Shown piece after piece: positions 1 to 9,136 of a stretch of DNA of 64,000 bases (its first letter is position 1; the number at the start of each line of letters is the position of its first letter). Location: contig NZ_NWVL01000042.1 of assembly GCF_002382885.1 (NCBI RefSeq), forward strand, positions 1 to 64,000. The letters are read 5' to 3'. Position numbers and translations under genes: made by a program. The notes beneath the pieces were generated by a model, which saw only the letters and a list, made by a program, of their open reading frames with translations, searched no databases and was not told where the DNA came from. The DNA is from Streptomyces sp. WZ.A104 (lineage in GTDB: Bacteria > Actinomycetota > Actinomycetes > Streptomycetales > Streptomycetaceae).

Positions 1-1
1 G

Positions 2-1435
2 GGCCCGGGCGGGACCTCGGGCCCTTGCCCGGGCGGGACCTCGGCCTCGGCCTCGGCCTCGGCCTCGGGCCCGGGGGCCGGGGGCCGGGGTGCCGCCGCG
101 GTCCGGGGCTCGGGTGTACGCCCCGGAAGCGGCGCTCCCCGCGCAGCCGGTCGGGGAGCGTACCCGGCCCGGGCCCCGCGCCCCGCGCGTCTGCGGGCTT
201 GGGCGGAACTGCTCCGCGTCTCCGCCCTGTTCTCCGTGCCCGGTGACGCGCTGGCCGGAGCGGCCGCGGTGGGCCGCCGGCCCGGCCGGGGCACCGCGCT
301 CGCCATGGGCGCTTCGCTGTGCCTGTACGAGGCGGGGATGGCCCTCAACGACTGGGCCGACCGCGACGAGGACGCAGTCGACCGCCCGCACCGCCCGATC
401 CCCTCGGGCCGCGTCAGCCCGGCCGCCGCACTGGGCGCGGCCGGAGTGCTGACGGCGGCGGGCCTGGCCCTGGCCGCACGGGCGGGCCGCCCCGCGCTGA
501 CCGTCGCCACCGGCCTGGCCGCCACGGTCTGGGCCTACGACCTCCACCTGAAGCACACGAAGGCGGGCCCTGCGGCGATGGCAGCGGCCCGCTCCCTGGA
601 CCTGCTGCTGGGCGCGACGGCCGCGGCGACGGGGACGGGGGCTACCGGTGCGGCGGCATCCGGTCGGCGCGGTCGTCGGCCCGACAACGTTGCCGCAGCG
701 GCGTCCTGGGTGGCAGGAACCTCTGTGGCGGCGGCCCCGGCGCCGGTGGCGGGAACCTCCGCGCCGACGGCAGGTATTCCGGCACCGGTGCGTGGCGCCC
801 TGTCCGCATCCCTTCTCGCCCTGCCCGCCCTGCCCGCCGCCCTGGCGCTCGGCGCGCACACCTACGGCGTCACCGCCGTGTCGCGCCACGAAGCGCAGGG
901 CGGGTCGCCCGGCGCACCGCTCGCGGTGCTGGCCACCACGGCGGCACTCGCCGCGGCGGTGCTGCGAGAGCCCCTGGGACAGACGCTCGACCCACCCGGC
1001 ACGAGTGCAACCACCGTCGAGGCAGGGACGACTGCTTCCAGCAGGCGGGCAACCGCTTCCTTCAGGCGGGCAACCTCCCCGAACACAAGGGCATTCGCCC
1101 CCGGCACAAGGGCAACCTCCCCCAACACAAGGACGCCATCCCCCGGAGCGAGGCACCACCGCCCAGGCCGACCCACCTGGTCCGCCGCCCCCCTCCGTCT
1201 CCTGGTCCCCGCGTTCACCGGGGTCTACCTCCGTACCGCCGGACCACCCCTCCTGCACGCCGCGCTCAACCCGTCCCCGCCCCTGACGCAGCGGGCGGTC
1301 GGCGGGGGCATCCGGGCCATGATCCCGCTCCAGGCCGCGCTCGCCGCCCGCGCCGGATCCCCGGTCACCGGTCTCGTCGTCATGGGGCTCGTCCCGCTCG
1401 CCCGCACCCTCGCCCGGAAGGTGAGCCTCACATGA
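2..1435 (+). CDS. eboC: EboC-like UbiA-family prenyltransferase, 5' end outside window
   Basis: Integral membrane prenyltransferase of the UbiA superfamily. The frame is open from base 2, and the codons before the first GTG (236) already read as family sequence (WAELLRVSALFSVPGDALAG), so the true start lies upstream. The first Asp-rich motif NDWADRDEDAVDRPHRP, which binds Mg-diphosphate in UbiA enzymes, is intact, followed by YDLHLKHTKAGP. Two Ala/Pro/Thr/Arg-rich low-complexity inserts (about 640-800 and 1010-1180) interrupt the helices and look like expanded repeats in loops. The stop overlaps the next start (ATGA). In cyanobacteria the ebo cluster is linked to moving a metabolite precursor to the periplasm; substrate and product here are unknown. 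Confidence 0.8.
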   Translation, partial: GPGGTSGPCPGGTSASASASASGPGAGGRGAAAVRGSGVRPGSGAPRAAGRGAYPARAPRPARLRAWAELLRVSALFSVPGDALAGAAAVGRRPGRGTALAMGASLCLYEAGMALNDWADRDEDAVDRPHRPIPSGRVSPAAALGAAGVLTAAGLALAARAGRPALTVATGLAATVWAYDLHLKHTKAGPAAMAAARSLDLLLGATAAATGTGATGAAASGRRGRRPDNVAAAASWVAGTSVAAAPAPVAGTSAPTAGIPAPVRGALSASLLALPALPAALALGAHTYGVTAVSRHEAQGGSPGAPLAVLATTAALAAAVLREPLGQTLDPPGTSATTVEAGTTASSRRATASFRRATSPNTRAFAPGTRATSPNTRTPSPGARHHRPGRPTWSAAPLRLLVPAFTGVYLRTAGPPLLHAALNPSPPLTQRAVGGGIRAMIPLQAALAARAGSPVTGLVVMGLVPLARTLARKVSLT

Positions 1436-2304
1436 CCCTCCACCTCGGATACGGCACCAACGGGCTCACCGACCTCCGCCTCGACGACGCCCTCGGGCTC
1501 CTCGCCGACCTCGGCTACGAGGGCGTCGGGCTGACGCTCGACCACATGCACCTGGACCCGATGGCCCCGGACCTCGCCGAACGCACCCGGCAGGTCCGGC
1601 GCAGGCTCACCTCCCTCGGGCTGCGGGTCACCGTCGAGACCGGTGCCCGCTATGTCCTCGATCCTCGCCGCAAGCACGGCCCCTCCCTCCTCGACCCGGA
1701 CCCCGACGCCCGGGCCGTCCGCTCCGCGCTCCTCGTCCGCGCCTTCGACGTGGCAGCCGAACTCGGTGCGCACGCCGTCCACTGTTTCAGCGGCATCACC
1801 CCGCCGGACACCTCGACGGACACCGCCTGGAAACGCCTGACCGAAACGGTCGCCCCCGTTCTCGAAGCCGCCGACCGGTCCGGCGTCCCCCTCGCGATCG
1901 AACCGGAACCCGGTCACCTCCTCGCCACCCTGGCCGACTTCCACCACCTCCGGGCTCTCCTCGGAAACCCGGGGCCCCTCGGCCTCACGCTCGACATCGG
2001 TCACTGCCAGTGCCTGGAGGAGGCGACCCCCGTGGAGTGCATCAGGGACTCCGCCCCCTGGCTCCGGCACGTCCAGATCGAGGACATGCGGCGCGGGGTC
2101 CACGAGCACCTCCCGTTCGGTGACGGGGAAATCGACTTCCCGCCCGTGCTCGCCGCTCTCGCCGCGTCCGACTACCGGGGCCTCACCGTCGTCGAACTGC
2201 CCCGTCACTCGCACGCGGGCCCCGAACTGGCCCGCACCTCCTTCGACTTCCTGCGCAACGCCATGGCGGGCGACGCCGCAACCAAGGGAGCCGCCCCGTG
2301 CTGA
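1432..2304 (+). CDS. Sugar phosphate isomerase/epimerase (xylose-isomerase-like TIM barrel), ebo operon
   Basis: A 290-residue AP-endonuclease-2/xylose-isomerase-like TIM barrel. Candidate metal ligands lie in LAIEPEPGHLL (Glu), LTLDIGHCQC (Asp, His), HVQIEDM (His, Glu) and the C-terminal TVVELPRHSHAGP (Glu). The ATG overlaps the eboC stop by 4 bp, and the stop overlaps the EboA GTG by 7 bp, so it is translationally coupled in the operon. The family isomerises or epimerises sugars and cyclitols; no specific substrate can be read. The frame is open much further upstream, but that stretch lies on top of eboC in another frame and is not coding. Confidence 0.85.
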   Translation: MTLHLGYGTNGLTDLRLDDALGLLADLGYEGVGLTLDHMHLDPMAPDLAERTRQVRRRLTSLGLRVTVETGARYVLDPRRKHGPSLLDPDPDARAVRSALLVRAFDVAAELGAHAVHCFSGITPPDTSTDTAWKRLTETVAPVLEAADRSGVPLAIEPEPGHLLATLADFHHLRALLGNPGPLGLTLDIGHCQCLEEATPVECIRDSAPWLRHVQIEDMRRGVHEHLPFGDGEIDFPPVLAALAASDYRGLTVVELPRHSHAGPELARTSFDFLRNAMAGDAATKGAAPC

Positions 2305-2945
2305 AGTCCCGCGAGGAACTCGACACCGAACTGGACGACACCGCCCGTACCTGGCTCGCGGAGGCCCTCACCGAAACCGCCCCCAGCACCCGCACCCCCT
2401 CTCCCCACGCCACCTCCTCCACCCCTTCCATCTCCTCCGCGCCCTCTTCATGGGAGCTGCGCTACGCCGCGGCGGGCCGCCACTGCGGACCGGAGCACGC
2501 CGACTCCGTACGCTCCCTTCTCCTCGTCGCGGCCCGCGCCTCGCTGCGGGACGTTGCCCGGCTCTACGAACAGGGCACCGCCGCCGAACGCCGCGCCGTC
2601 CTGCTCACCCTGCACCTCCTGGACCTCGGCGACACCGCCCTCCCGCTCGTCGACGACGCCCTGCGCACCAACGACACCCGGCTGATCACCGCGGCGGTCG
2701 GCCCTTACGCCGCCGCCCACCTGGAGCCGCACGCCTGGCGGCACGCCGTGCTGAAGTGCCTGTTCACCGGGGTGCCGGTGGAGGCCGTCGCCCGGCTCGG
2801 CGAACGCGCCCATGGGGACGCCGAACTCGCCCGCATGCTCAGTGACTTCGCCGCCGAACGCACCGCCGCAGGCCGCACGGTCCCGGAAGACCTGCGCACC
2901 GTCCTCGCCCTCACCACCCCCGCCGCCCCCACGGAGGAGTCCTGA
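2298..2945 (+). CDS. eboA: EboA domain protein
   Basis: A 215-residue mostly helical protein matching the EboA family by its position between the isomerase and TatD genes and by its Ala/Leu-rich helical pattern, including ARASLRDVARLYEQGTAAER and FTGVPVEAVARLGERA. The GTG start overlaps the previous stop; the stop shares one base with the next ATG (TGATG). A Ser/Thr/Pro-rich stretch near residues 30-55 looks like a linker. No catalytic motif is visible. The molecular role of EboA is not established. Function assignment rests on the cluster more than on the sequence. Confidence 0.75.
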   Translation: MLKSREELDTELDDTARTWLAEALTETAPSTRTPSPHATSSTPSISSAPSSWELRYAAAGRHCGPEHADSVRSLLLVAARASLRDVARLYEQGTAAERRAVLLTLHLLDLGDTALPLVDDALRTNDTRLITAAVGPYAAAHLEPHAWRHAVLKCLFTGVPVEAVARLGERAHGDAELARMLSDFAAERTAAGRTVPEDLRTVLALTTPAAPTEES

Positions 2946-3802
2946 TGCGCATCTTCGACCCCCACATCCACATGACGTCCCGGACCACGGACGACTATCA
3001 GGCGATGCACGACGCGGGCGTCCGCGCCCTCGTCGAACCCTCCTTCTGGCTCGGCCAGCCCCGCACCTCACCCGCCAGCTTCTTCGACTACTTCGACGCG
3101 CTGCTCGGCTGGGAACCCTTCCGCGCCTCCCAATACGGCATCGCGCACCACTGCACGCTCGCCCTCAACCCCAAGGAGGCGAACGACCCCCGCTGCACCC
3201 CCGTCCTGGACGCCCTGCCCCGCTATCTCGTCAAGGACTCCGTCGTCGCCGTCGGCGAGATCGGCTACGACTCGATGACCCCGGCCGAGGACCACGCCCT
3301 CGCCGCCCAGCTCCAGCTCGCCGCCGACCACGGGCTGCCCGCCCTCGTCCACACCCCGCACCGCGACAAGCTCGCCGGCCTGCACCGCACGCTCGACGTC
3401 ATTCGCGAATCGCACCTCCCCCCGGAGCACGTCCTGCTCGACCACCTCAATGAGACAACCGTAAAGGCCGCCACTGACAGTGGCTGCTGGGCCGGGTTCT
3501 CCATCTACCCGGACACCAAGATGGACGAGGACCGGATGGTCACCATCCTCCGGAACCACGGCACCGAGAAGATCCTCGTCAACTCCGCCGCCGATTGGGG
3601 GAAGAGCGACCCGCTCAAGACCCGCAAGGTCGCCGACGCCATGCTGAAGGCCGGGTTCACCGAGGACGACGTCGACCAGGTCCTGTGGCGCAACCCCGTC
3701 GCCTTCTACGGACGAAGCGGCCGCCTCCAGCTCGACACCGCCGAGCCCGACCAGCGCCGACCGCTCCACGAGGGCAACTCCATACTGCGCGGCGGGGAGT
3801 GA
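2945..3802 (+). CDS. eboB: TatD-family metal-dependent hydrolase EboB
   Basis: A 285-residue amidohydrolase-fold protein. It starts with the metal-binding DPHIHM (Asp5, His7, His9). Other expected ligands are the Glu in VAVGEIGYD, the His in LVHTPHRDK, the His in VLLDHLNET and the Asp in NSAADWGKSD. The pattern is that of TatD/PHP-like hydrolases, and in ebo clusters this gene is eboB. It is translationally coupled to eboA and lies 6 bp before eboE. TatD proteins elsewhere are nucleases, but the ebo members may act on a small molecule; that is inference. Confidence 0.85.
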   Translation: MRIFDPHIHMTSRTTDDYQAMHDAGVRALVEPSFWLGQPRTSPASFFDYFDALLGWEPFRASQYGIAHHCTLALNPKEANDPRCTPVLDALPRYLVKDSVVAVGEIGYDSMTPAEDHALAAQLQLAADHGLPALVHTPHRDKLAGLHRTLDVIRESHLPPEHVLLDHLNETTVKAATDSGCWAGFSIYPDTKMDEDRMVTILRNHGTEKILVNSAADWGKSDPLKTRKVADAMLKAGFTEDDVDQVLWRNPVAFYGRSGRLQLDTAEPDQRRPLHEGNSILRGGE

Positions 3803-3808
3803 GAGGCG

Positions 3809-4984
3809 ATGCGCTTCCGCCACCCGGACGGCTCCACCGTCCACCTCGCCTACTGCACCAACGTCCACCCCGCCGAAACCCTGGACGGCGTCCGCGCCCA
3901 GCTCCGCGACCACTGCGAACCGGTCCGCCGCCTCCTCGGCCGGGACCGGCTCGGCATCGGCCTCTGGCTCGCCCGGGACGCGGCCCGCGCGCTCGTCAAC
4001 GACCCCGCCGAACTCCGCGCGCTGCGCGCCGAACTCGACAGCCGCGGCCTCGAAGTCGTCACCCTCAACGGCTTCCCCTACGAGGGATTCGGTGCCGACG
4101 AGGTCAAGTACCGGGTCTACCGGCCGGACTGGACCGAACCCGAACGCCTCGCCCATACCACCGACCTCGCCCGCCTTCTCGCCGCCCTCCTCCCCGACGA
4201 CGCCACCGAGGGCACCATCTCCACCCTGCCCCTCGCCTGGCGCACCCCCTACGGCGAAGACCCCGAGGCCGCCCGTACCGCGTGTGCCGCCCTCGACACC
4301 CTCGCCCAGCGCCTTGACGCGCTAGCCGAACTGACCGGCAAGTCCATCCGGATCGGCCTCGAACCGGAACCGGGCTGCACGGTGGAGACCACCGCCGACG
4401 CCATCACCCCGCTCACCGCCGTGGCCCACGACCGCATCGGCATCTGCGTCGACACCTGCCACCTCGCCACCTCCTTCGAGGACCCCGACACCGCGCTCGG
4501 CGCACTCACCGCCGCCGGCATCCGGGTCGTCAAGTCCCAGCTCTCCGTCGCCCTGCACGCCGAACGCCCCCACCTGCCGGAGGTCCGCACCGCGCTCGCC
4601 GCCTTCGCCGAACCGCGCTTCCTGCACCAGACCCGTACCAGCACCGCGGCCGGGCTGCGCGGCACCGACGACCTCGACGAGGCGATCGGCGGCCGGGCGC
4701 TGCCCGACAGCACGCCCTGGCGCGCCCACTTCCACGTACCGCTGCACGCACCGCCCGCGCCCCCGCTCACCTCCACCCTGCCCGTGCTGCGCGCCGCGCT
4801 CGCCCGCCTCGTCGGCGGACCGGTGCCGCTGACGAGACACCTGGAGGTGGAGACGTACACCTGGCAGGCGCTGCCCGTCGAACTGCGGCCCCGCACACGC
4901 ACCCAGCTCGCCGAAGGCATCGCCGCCGAACTCACCCTCGCCCGCGACCTCCTGGTCGACCACGGCCTCAAGGAGCTGCCATGA
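3809..4984 (+). CDS. eboE: Metabolite traffic protein EboE (TIM barrel)
   Basis: A 391-residue TIM-barrel protein of the EboE family. It begins HLAYCTNVHPAETLDGV, which is typical of EboE, and has GLEPEPGCTVETTADA and ICVDTCHLATSFED, where Glu, Asp and His match the metal positions of xylose-isomerase-like barrels. A second His/Glu set appears near the C-terminus (FHVPLHAPPAPPL, LTRHLEVETYTWQAL). The RBS is GGGGAGTGAGAGG just upstream of ATG 3809. The stop overlaps the phosphodiesterase ATG by 4 bp. Together with the upstream isomerase, the operon holds two distinct barrels of this superfamily. Confidence 0.85.
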   Translation: MRFRHPDGSTVHLAYCTNVHPAETLDGVRAQLRDHCEPVRRLLGRDRLGIGLWLARDAARALVNDPAELRALRAELDSRGLEVVTLNGFPYEGFGADEVKYRVYRPDWTEPERLAHTTDLARLLAALLPDDATEGTISTLPLAWRTPYGEDPEAARTACAALDTLAQRLDALAELTGKSIRIGLEPEPGCTVETTADAITPLTAVAHDRIGICVDTCHLATSFEDPDTALGALTAAGIRVVKSQLSVALHAERPHLPEVRTALAAFAEPRFLHQTRTSTAAGLRGTDDLDEAIGGRALPDSTPWRAHFHVPLHAPPAPPLTSTLPVLRAALARLVGGPVPLTRHLEVETYTWQALPVELRPRTRTQLAEGIAAELTLARDLLVDHGLKELP

Positions 4985-6402
4985 CCACGGACAGCACGGA
5001 CCGCCCACCCCGGGCGGGCGGCGAGAGCCGCCCCACTCCCCTCCTCGTCCTCGACGTCGTCGGCCTCACCCCGCAGCTCCTGGCCCATATGCCGAACCTC
5101 CGGGCCATGGGGGAGCGGGGCACCAAGGCCCCGCTTGCCACCGTCCTGCCCGCCGTCACCTGCGCCGCCCAGTCGACGTTCCTCACCGGCACCATGCCCG
5201 CCGAACACGGCATCGTCGCCAACGGCTGGTACTTCCGCGAGCTCGGCGACGTCCTGCTGTGGCGCCAGCACAACGGGCTCGTCGAGGGCGACAAACTCTG
5301 GGACGCGGCCCGCCGCGCCCACCCCGGCTACACCGTCGCCAACATCTGCTGGTGGTACGCGATGGGCGCCGACACCGACTGGACGGTCACCCCGCGCCCC
5401 GTCTACTACGCCGACGGCCGCAAGGAACCCGACTGCTACACGCGGCCCCCCGCCCTGCACGACGAACTCACGGACAAGCTCGGCACGTTCCCCCTCTTCC
5501 ACTTCTGGGGACCCGGTGCCGACCTCGTCTCCTCCCAGTGGATCATCGACGCCACCCGGCACATCATCGCCACCCGCACCCCCGACCTCGCCCTCTGCTA
5601 TGTGCCCCACCTCGACTACGACCTCCAGCGCTACGGCCCCGACGACCCGCGCGCCCACCGGGCCGCCGCCGACCTCGACCGGGCCATGGCCCCGCTGCTG
5701 GCCGACGCCCGTGCCGAAGGCCGTACCGTCGTGGCGCTCTCCGAATACGGCATCACCCGCGTGAGCCGCCCCGTCGACATCAATCGGGCGCTGCGCCGGG
5801 CGGGCCTGCTGGAGGTGCACACGCAGGACGGCATGGAGTACCTCGACGCGATGGCCTCCCGGGCCTTCGCCGTCGCCGACCACCAGCTGGCCCACATCTA
5901 CGTACGGCGCCCCGAGGACCTGGAGGCGACCCGGGCCGCCCTCGCGGACCTGCCCGGCATCGAGCAGTTGCTCGATGACGAGGGCAAGAAGGCGCACCAC
6001 CTGGACCACCCCCGCTCCGGCGAACTGGTCGCCGTGGCGGAGAAGGACGCGTGGTTCACGTACTACTACTGGCTCGACGACGCACGGGCTCCCGACTTCG
6101 CCCAGCTCGTAGAGATCCACCGCAAGCCCGGCTACGACCCCGTCGAGCTCTTCATGGACCCCGAGGACCCCTACGTCCGGGTCAAGGCCGTCTCGGCGGT
6201 CGCCCGCAAGAAGCTCGGCCTGCGCTACCGCATGGCGGTCGTCCCCCTGGCCCCCTCACCTGTTCGGGGCAGCCACGGCCGCCTCCCCGCGAGCGACGAC
6301 GAAGGTCCGCTCATCCTGTGCTCCACCCCCCACGCGTTCACCGACCGGGTCAGGGCCATCGAAGTGAAGTCCCTGCTCCTCCAGCTTGCCGGACTGCACT
6401 GA
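4981..6402 (+). CDS. eboF: Nucleotide pyrophosphatase/phosphodiesterase-type alkaline phosphatase superfamily (EboF-like)
   Basis: A 473-residue member of the NPP/alkaline phosphatase superfamily. The first metal Asp is in LLVLDVVGLTP (Asp25) and the nucleophile is the Thr in LPAVTCAAQSTFLTG (Thr60). Later metal ligands fit VPHLDYDLQRYGPD, VALSEYG and ADHQLAHIY. It ends with LILCSTPHAF, consistent with the final His of the site. Its start overlaps eboE (ATGA). These enzymes cleave phosphodiester or phosphate bonds; in an ebo setting the substrate may be an activated prenyl- or sugar-linked intermediate, which is inference. No export signal is visible. Confidence 0.83.
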   Translation: MTTDSTDRPPRAGGESRPTPLLVLDVVGLTPQLLAHMPNLRAMGERGTKAPLATVLPAVTCAAQSTFLTGTMPAEHGIVANGWYFRELGDVLLWRQHNGLVEGDKLWDAARRAHPGYTVANICWWYAMGADTDWTVTPRPVYYADGRKEPDCYTRPPALHDELTDKLGTFPLFHFWGPGADLVSSQWIIDATRHIIATRTPDLALCYVPHLDYDLQRYGPDDPRAHRAAADLDRAMAPLLADARAEGRTVVALSEYGITRVSRPVDINRALRRAGLLEVHTQDGMEYLDAMASRAFAVADHQLAHIYVRRPEDLEATRAALADLPGIEQLLDDEGKKAHHLDHPRSGELVAVAEKDAWFTYYYWLDDARAPDFAQLVEIHRKPGYDPVELFMDPEDPYVRVKAVSAVARKKLGLRYRMAVVPLAPSPVRGSHGRLPASDDEGPLILCSTPHAFTDRVRAIEVKSLLLQLAGLH

Positions 6403-6476
6403 CAACCACCCGGCACCGCACCTCGTACCCCACCAGTCACCCCATCCGACAGGTCACTCAAGGGAGCCACGCGAAC

Positions 6477-7577
6477 ATGAGCCGCACCTCCAAGGACACC
6501 GAACTCGCCCGCAGACTGAGCCGCCGCAACGTCCTCGGCGTCGCCGCCGGAGCCACCGCCGCCACGATCATCGGCACCGCGAGCGCCCAGGCCGCCGGCC
6601 GGGACAGGGGCCAGGGCCCGGGCGACGGTCACGGCCACGGCCACGGCAAGGGAGACGACCACGGTCACGGCAAGGGGAAGGGCAAGCCCGTACTGCCCCC
6701 GGGCCGCCTCGGTATCCAGCTCTACAGTCTGCGCGACCAGATCTCCACGCTCGGCTTCGCACCGGTCTTCGCCGAGCTGGAGAAGTACGGCTACGACGAG
6801 ATCGAACTCGCGGGCTACACCCAGGGCTCGGCAGGCCCCATCACCCTGGCCCAGCTCAAGCGGCTGGCCCGGGACCACGGCCTCCACCCGATCGGCAGCC
6901 ACGTCGGCTACTACGACGACGGGAACCCCGGCGCCTACACCTTCGCCCAGAACCTGGAAAGGGTGCTCGACGACGCCCAGGCCCTCGGACTCAAGCACAT
7001 CGGGACGCCCTCCGGCCCCTTCCGCTACGGCTCCACGGTGGACGGCTGGAAGCGGGCGGCCGAGGACTTCAACATCTACGGGGCGGCCGCCCGCAAGCGC
7101 GGCATGAAGTTCTACCAGCACAACCATGCCGAGGAGTTCTCCTTCGCGACCGACAAGCCGCGCGTGCGCCTCTACGACGTGCTGCTCGCCGAGACCGACC
7201 CGGACCTGGTCCACCTGGAGATGGACATCTACTGGGCCTACTGCGCCCAGTTCCGCTTCAGCAAGCGTGCGGACGGGACCCCGGCCCCGCTCGACCCCCT
7301 GAAGTACGTACTGAAGCATCCGGACCGCTACCCGCTGTTTCACGTCAAGGACGGGGTCCGTGACGACTCGACCCGCGACGGGTACCGCATGTCCGACGTC
7401 GGCGACGGGGACATCGACTACAAGACGTTCCTGTCCAAGGTCACCAACCGGACCCACCGCGGCCGCTCCTACCACCACTGGCAGGCCGAGCACGACAACC
7501 CGGTCGACTCGCTCGCCTTCGCCCGCAAGTCGAGCGAGCACCTGCACTCCCTGCGCGAGGGCCGCTGCGGCGACTGA
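6477..7577 (+). CDS. Tat-exported sugar phosphate isomerase/epimerase-like TIM barrel
   Basis: A 366-residue protein starting at ATG 6477 (RBS AAGGGAG). It has a twin-arginine signal, LSRRNVLG, then a hydrophobic stretch ending ASAQA, so it is probably exported folded. A Gly/His/Lys-rich linker (GDGHGHGHGKGDDHGHGKGK) that could bind metal comes before the barrel. The barrel opens with LGIQLYSLRDQI and has GSHVGYYDD, FYQHNHAEEFSF, LEMDIYWA and FHVKDG. The 74-bp gap from eboF with no terminator suggests the same operon. It would act outside the membrane, which fits the proposed periplasmic role of ebo products. Substrate unknown. Confidence 0.87.
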   Translation: MSRTSKDTELARRLSRRNVLGVAAGATAATIIGTASAQAAGRDRGQGPGDGHGHGHGKGDDHGHGKGKGKPVLPPGRLGIQLYSLRDQISTLGFAPVFAELEKYGYDEIELAGYTQGSAGPITLAQLKRLARDHGLHPIGSHVGYYDDGNPGAYTFAQNLERVLDDAQALGLKHIGTPSGPFRYGSTVDGWKRAAEDFNIYGAAARKRGMKFYQHNHAEEFSFATDKPRVRLYDVLLAETDPDLVHLEMDIYWAYCAQFRFSKRADGTPAPLDPLKYVLKHPDRYPLFHVKDGVRDDSTRDGYRMSDVGDGDIDYKTFLSKVTNRTHRGRSYHHWQAEHDNPVDSLAFARKSSEHLHSLREGRCGD

Positions 7578-7586
7578 CGCGCGAGA

Positions 7587-7622
7587 GGCCGGGACCGCCG
7601 GAGGCCTCCGGCGGTCCCGGCC
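7587..7622. terminator. Perfect palindromic hairpin between convergent genes
   Basis: 18-bp arms (GGCCGGGACCGCCGGAGG and its complement) with no spacer, lying 9 bp after the TIM-barrel stop and 36 bp before the DUF2254 stop. It can serve both strands; there is no T tract, as is common in Streptomyces. Confidence 0.8.
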
Positions 7623-7658
7623 CCACCCTCCATGCCCCCCTCACGCCGTGACGTGCTC

Positions 7659-8963
7659 CTACCCGATGCCCTGCCGGTCCGGAAGAAGGGCGAACTCCCG
7701 GTCGGCGGTCACCGGTACCGTGCGCTCCACGGTCTGCACGAGCAGGGCTCGGTGCCTGATCAGCGGCTTCTTCCGCTCCTCGGGGGCGAGCAGGAGCAGA
7801 TCGTCCAGCCCCGCGACGAGTCGGCGCGTCACCTGGGGGCTGCCGGCCACACACCAGCGGATCTCCTCGAAGGCGAGGTCGACCAGGTCCTCCCAGCCCG
7901 GACCGTCCTGCACCAGCCGCACCCGCCCGGCCCGGTCCCGGTGGTGGACCGTACCGAGCGGCAGTCGCACCACCGCCGCCAGGATCTGCACGCTCCGGTC
8001 CAGGCACTGGACGGCGGTGGTGGGGTCGTTCACCGCCGTCGACAGGCCCCGCAACGCGATGTCGGTGAGCTGGCGCAGTCCGAACGCCAGGTCCTGGTGC
8101 AGGGTGCGCTCCACCGAGACGGAGACCGCGTACCGCAACCGGTTCCGCGGCGGTACGGTCCCGCCGTGGACGGCGAGCACCGGCGTCCCCGGCACCACGA
8201 AGTCCCCGATCCGAGGGATCAGCCGCAGGACGACGTCCTGCCGCCGGGCGGCCCGCACCAAACGCGCCGTGTTCACGTCCCGCAGCACCCCGGCGCGCCC
8301 CTCGTGCATCACCCGCGCGGTCTCCGGAGCCAGCTCATCAGCCCCCTGCGGCCCCCTCGGCATCCTGCCCAGGACCCGGAACGAGTCGCGCGCGATCCTG
8401 TCGACGACCGGCCCGACCTGCATCAGCCGCAGCGTCGCGCTCACATAGATGACGAACAGCAGCAGGCTCATCCCCAGCAGCAGCAGGATGAGGAGGCTCT
8501 GCACCAGGGGGACCGAGACCACCCGCCTGGGGTCGGTCTCGCTCTCGTACGAGGACAGGACCAGCAGCGAGAACAGGAACGTCGCAAGGAAGACCGTCAG
8601 CGTCAGCTTGCTGATCCGGCTCCTGACGAAGATCCGCACCACGCGGGGCGTGAGCTGTCCGCTTGCCATCTGCACCGCGACCAGCGAGATGCTGAAGACG
8701 ACACCGATGAACGTCATCATGGCCGAGCTGATCGTGGTGACGATCGTCTTCGCGTCCTGCGAGAACGAGATCAGCTCGGCGAGCTCGTCGTACGCCTCCT
8801 CCCGCTGGAACAGGGAGACGATCTCGTCATCCACCTCGGTTGCGCCCAGCCACAGCACGAACACACAGACGAACCCCATGGTCGGGGCGAACCAGAACGT
8901 GTCGCGCAGGTGCTCGCGCAGAGGGGACAGCGGACGGGGCGGGCGGTAGCCGCGATCAGTCAT
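7659..8963 (-). CDS. DUF2254 domain membrane protein
   Basis: A 434-residue predicted membrane protein. Four hydrophobic segments in the N-terminal half (FWFAPTMGFVCVFVLWLG, TFIGVVFSISLVAVQMASG, LTVFLATFLFSLLVLSS, LLILLLLGMSLLLFVIY) are followed by a soluble domain with RIGDFVVPGTPVL and ALRGLSTAVNDPTTA, both characteristic of DUF2254. ATG 8963 is chosen because the membrane domain begins about 20 residues later; further upstream the frame is non-conserved. The function of DUF2254 is unknown. It converges on the ebo operon and diverges from the tRNA-Leu gene. Confidence 0.88.
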   Translation of the reverse strand: MTDRGYRPPRPLSPLREHLRDTFWFAPTMGFVCVFVLWLGATEVDDEIVSLFQREEAYDELAELISFSQDAKTIVTTISSAMMTFIGVVFSISLVAVQMASGQLTPRVVRIFVRSRISKLTLTVFLATFLFSLLVLSSYESETDPRRVVSVPLVQSLLILLLLGMSLLLFVIYVSATLRLMQVGPVVDRIARDSFRVLGRMPRGPQGADELAPETARVMHEGRAGVLRDVNTARLVRAARRQDVVLRLIPRIGDFVVPGTPVLAVHGGTVPPRNRLRYAVSVSVERTLHQDLAFGLRQLTDIALRGLSTAVNDPTTAVQCLDRSVQILAAVVRLPLGTVHHRDRAGRVRLVQDGPGWEDLVDLAFEEIRWCVAGSPQVTRRLVAGLDDLLLLAPEERKKPLIRHRALLVQTVERTVPVTADREFALLPDRQGIG

Positions 8964-9136
8964 GGACGCGAAGGTAGCCCCGCGACCTCCCCAGACGGTG
9001 GAAGCGCCGACCACCGGCCCGCCGCACCGCACTGACCACCGGGTATGCCACGGATACGCAGGTGAAACGCGCTCCGAACCCCTGGTATTGTTTTCCATGT
9101 CGCCGCGGGGAACACACCGCGAACGGCAGACACCTT

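Noticed and set aside
319..1431. Long open frame in front of the isomerase, overlapping eboC
   Set aside because: It is Arg/Pro/Gly-rich shadow sequence of eboC; the isomerase fold begins at ATG 1432.
1225..7547. Several long reverse-strand open frames across the ebo operon
   Set aside because: They arise from high GC at third positions of the forward genes; none has motifs, an RBS or a plausible start.
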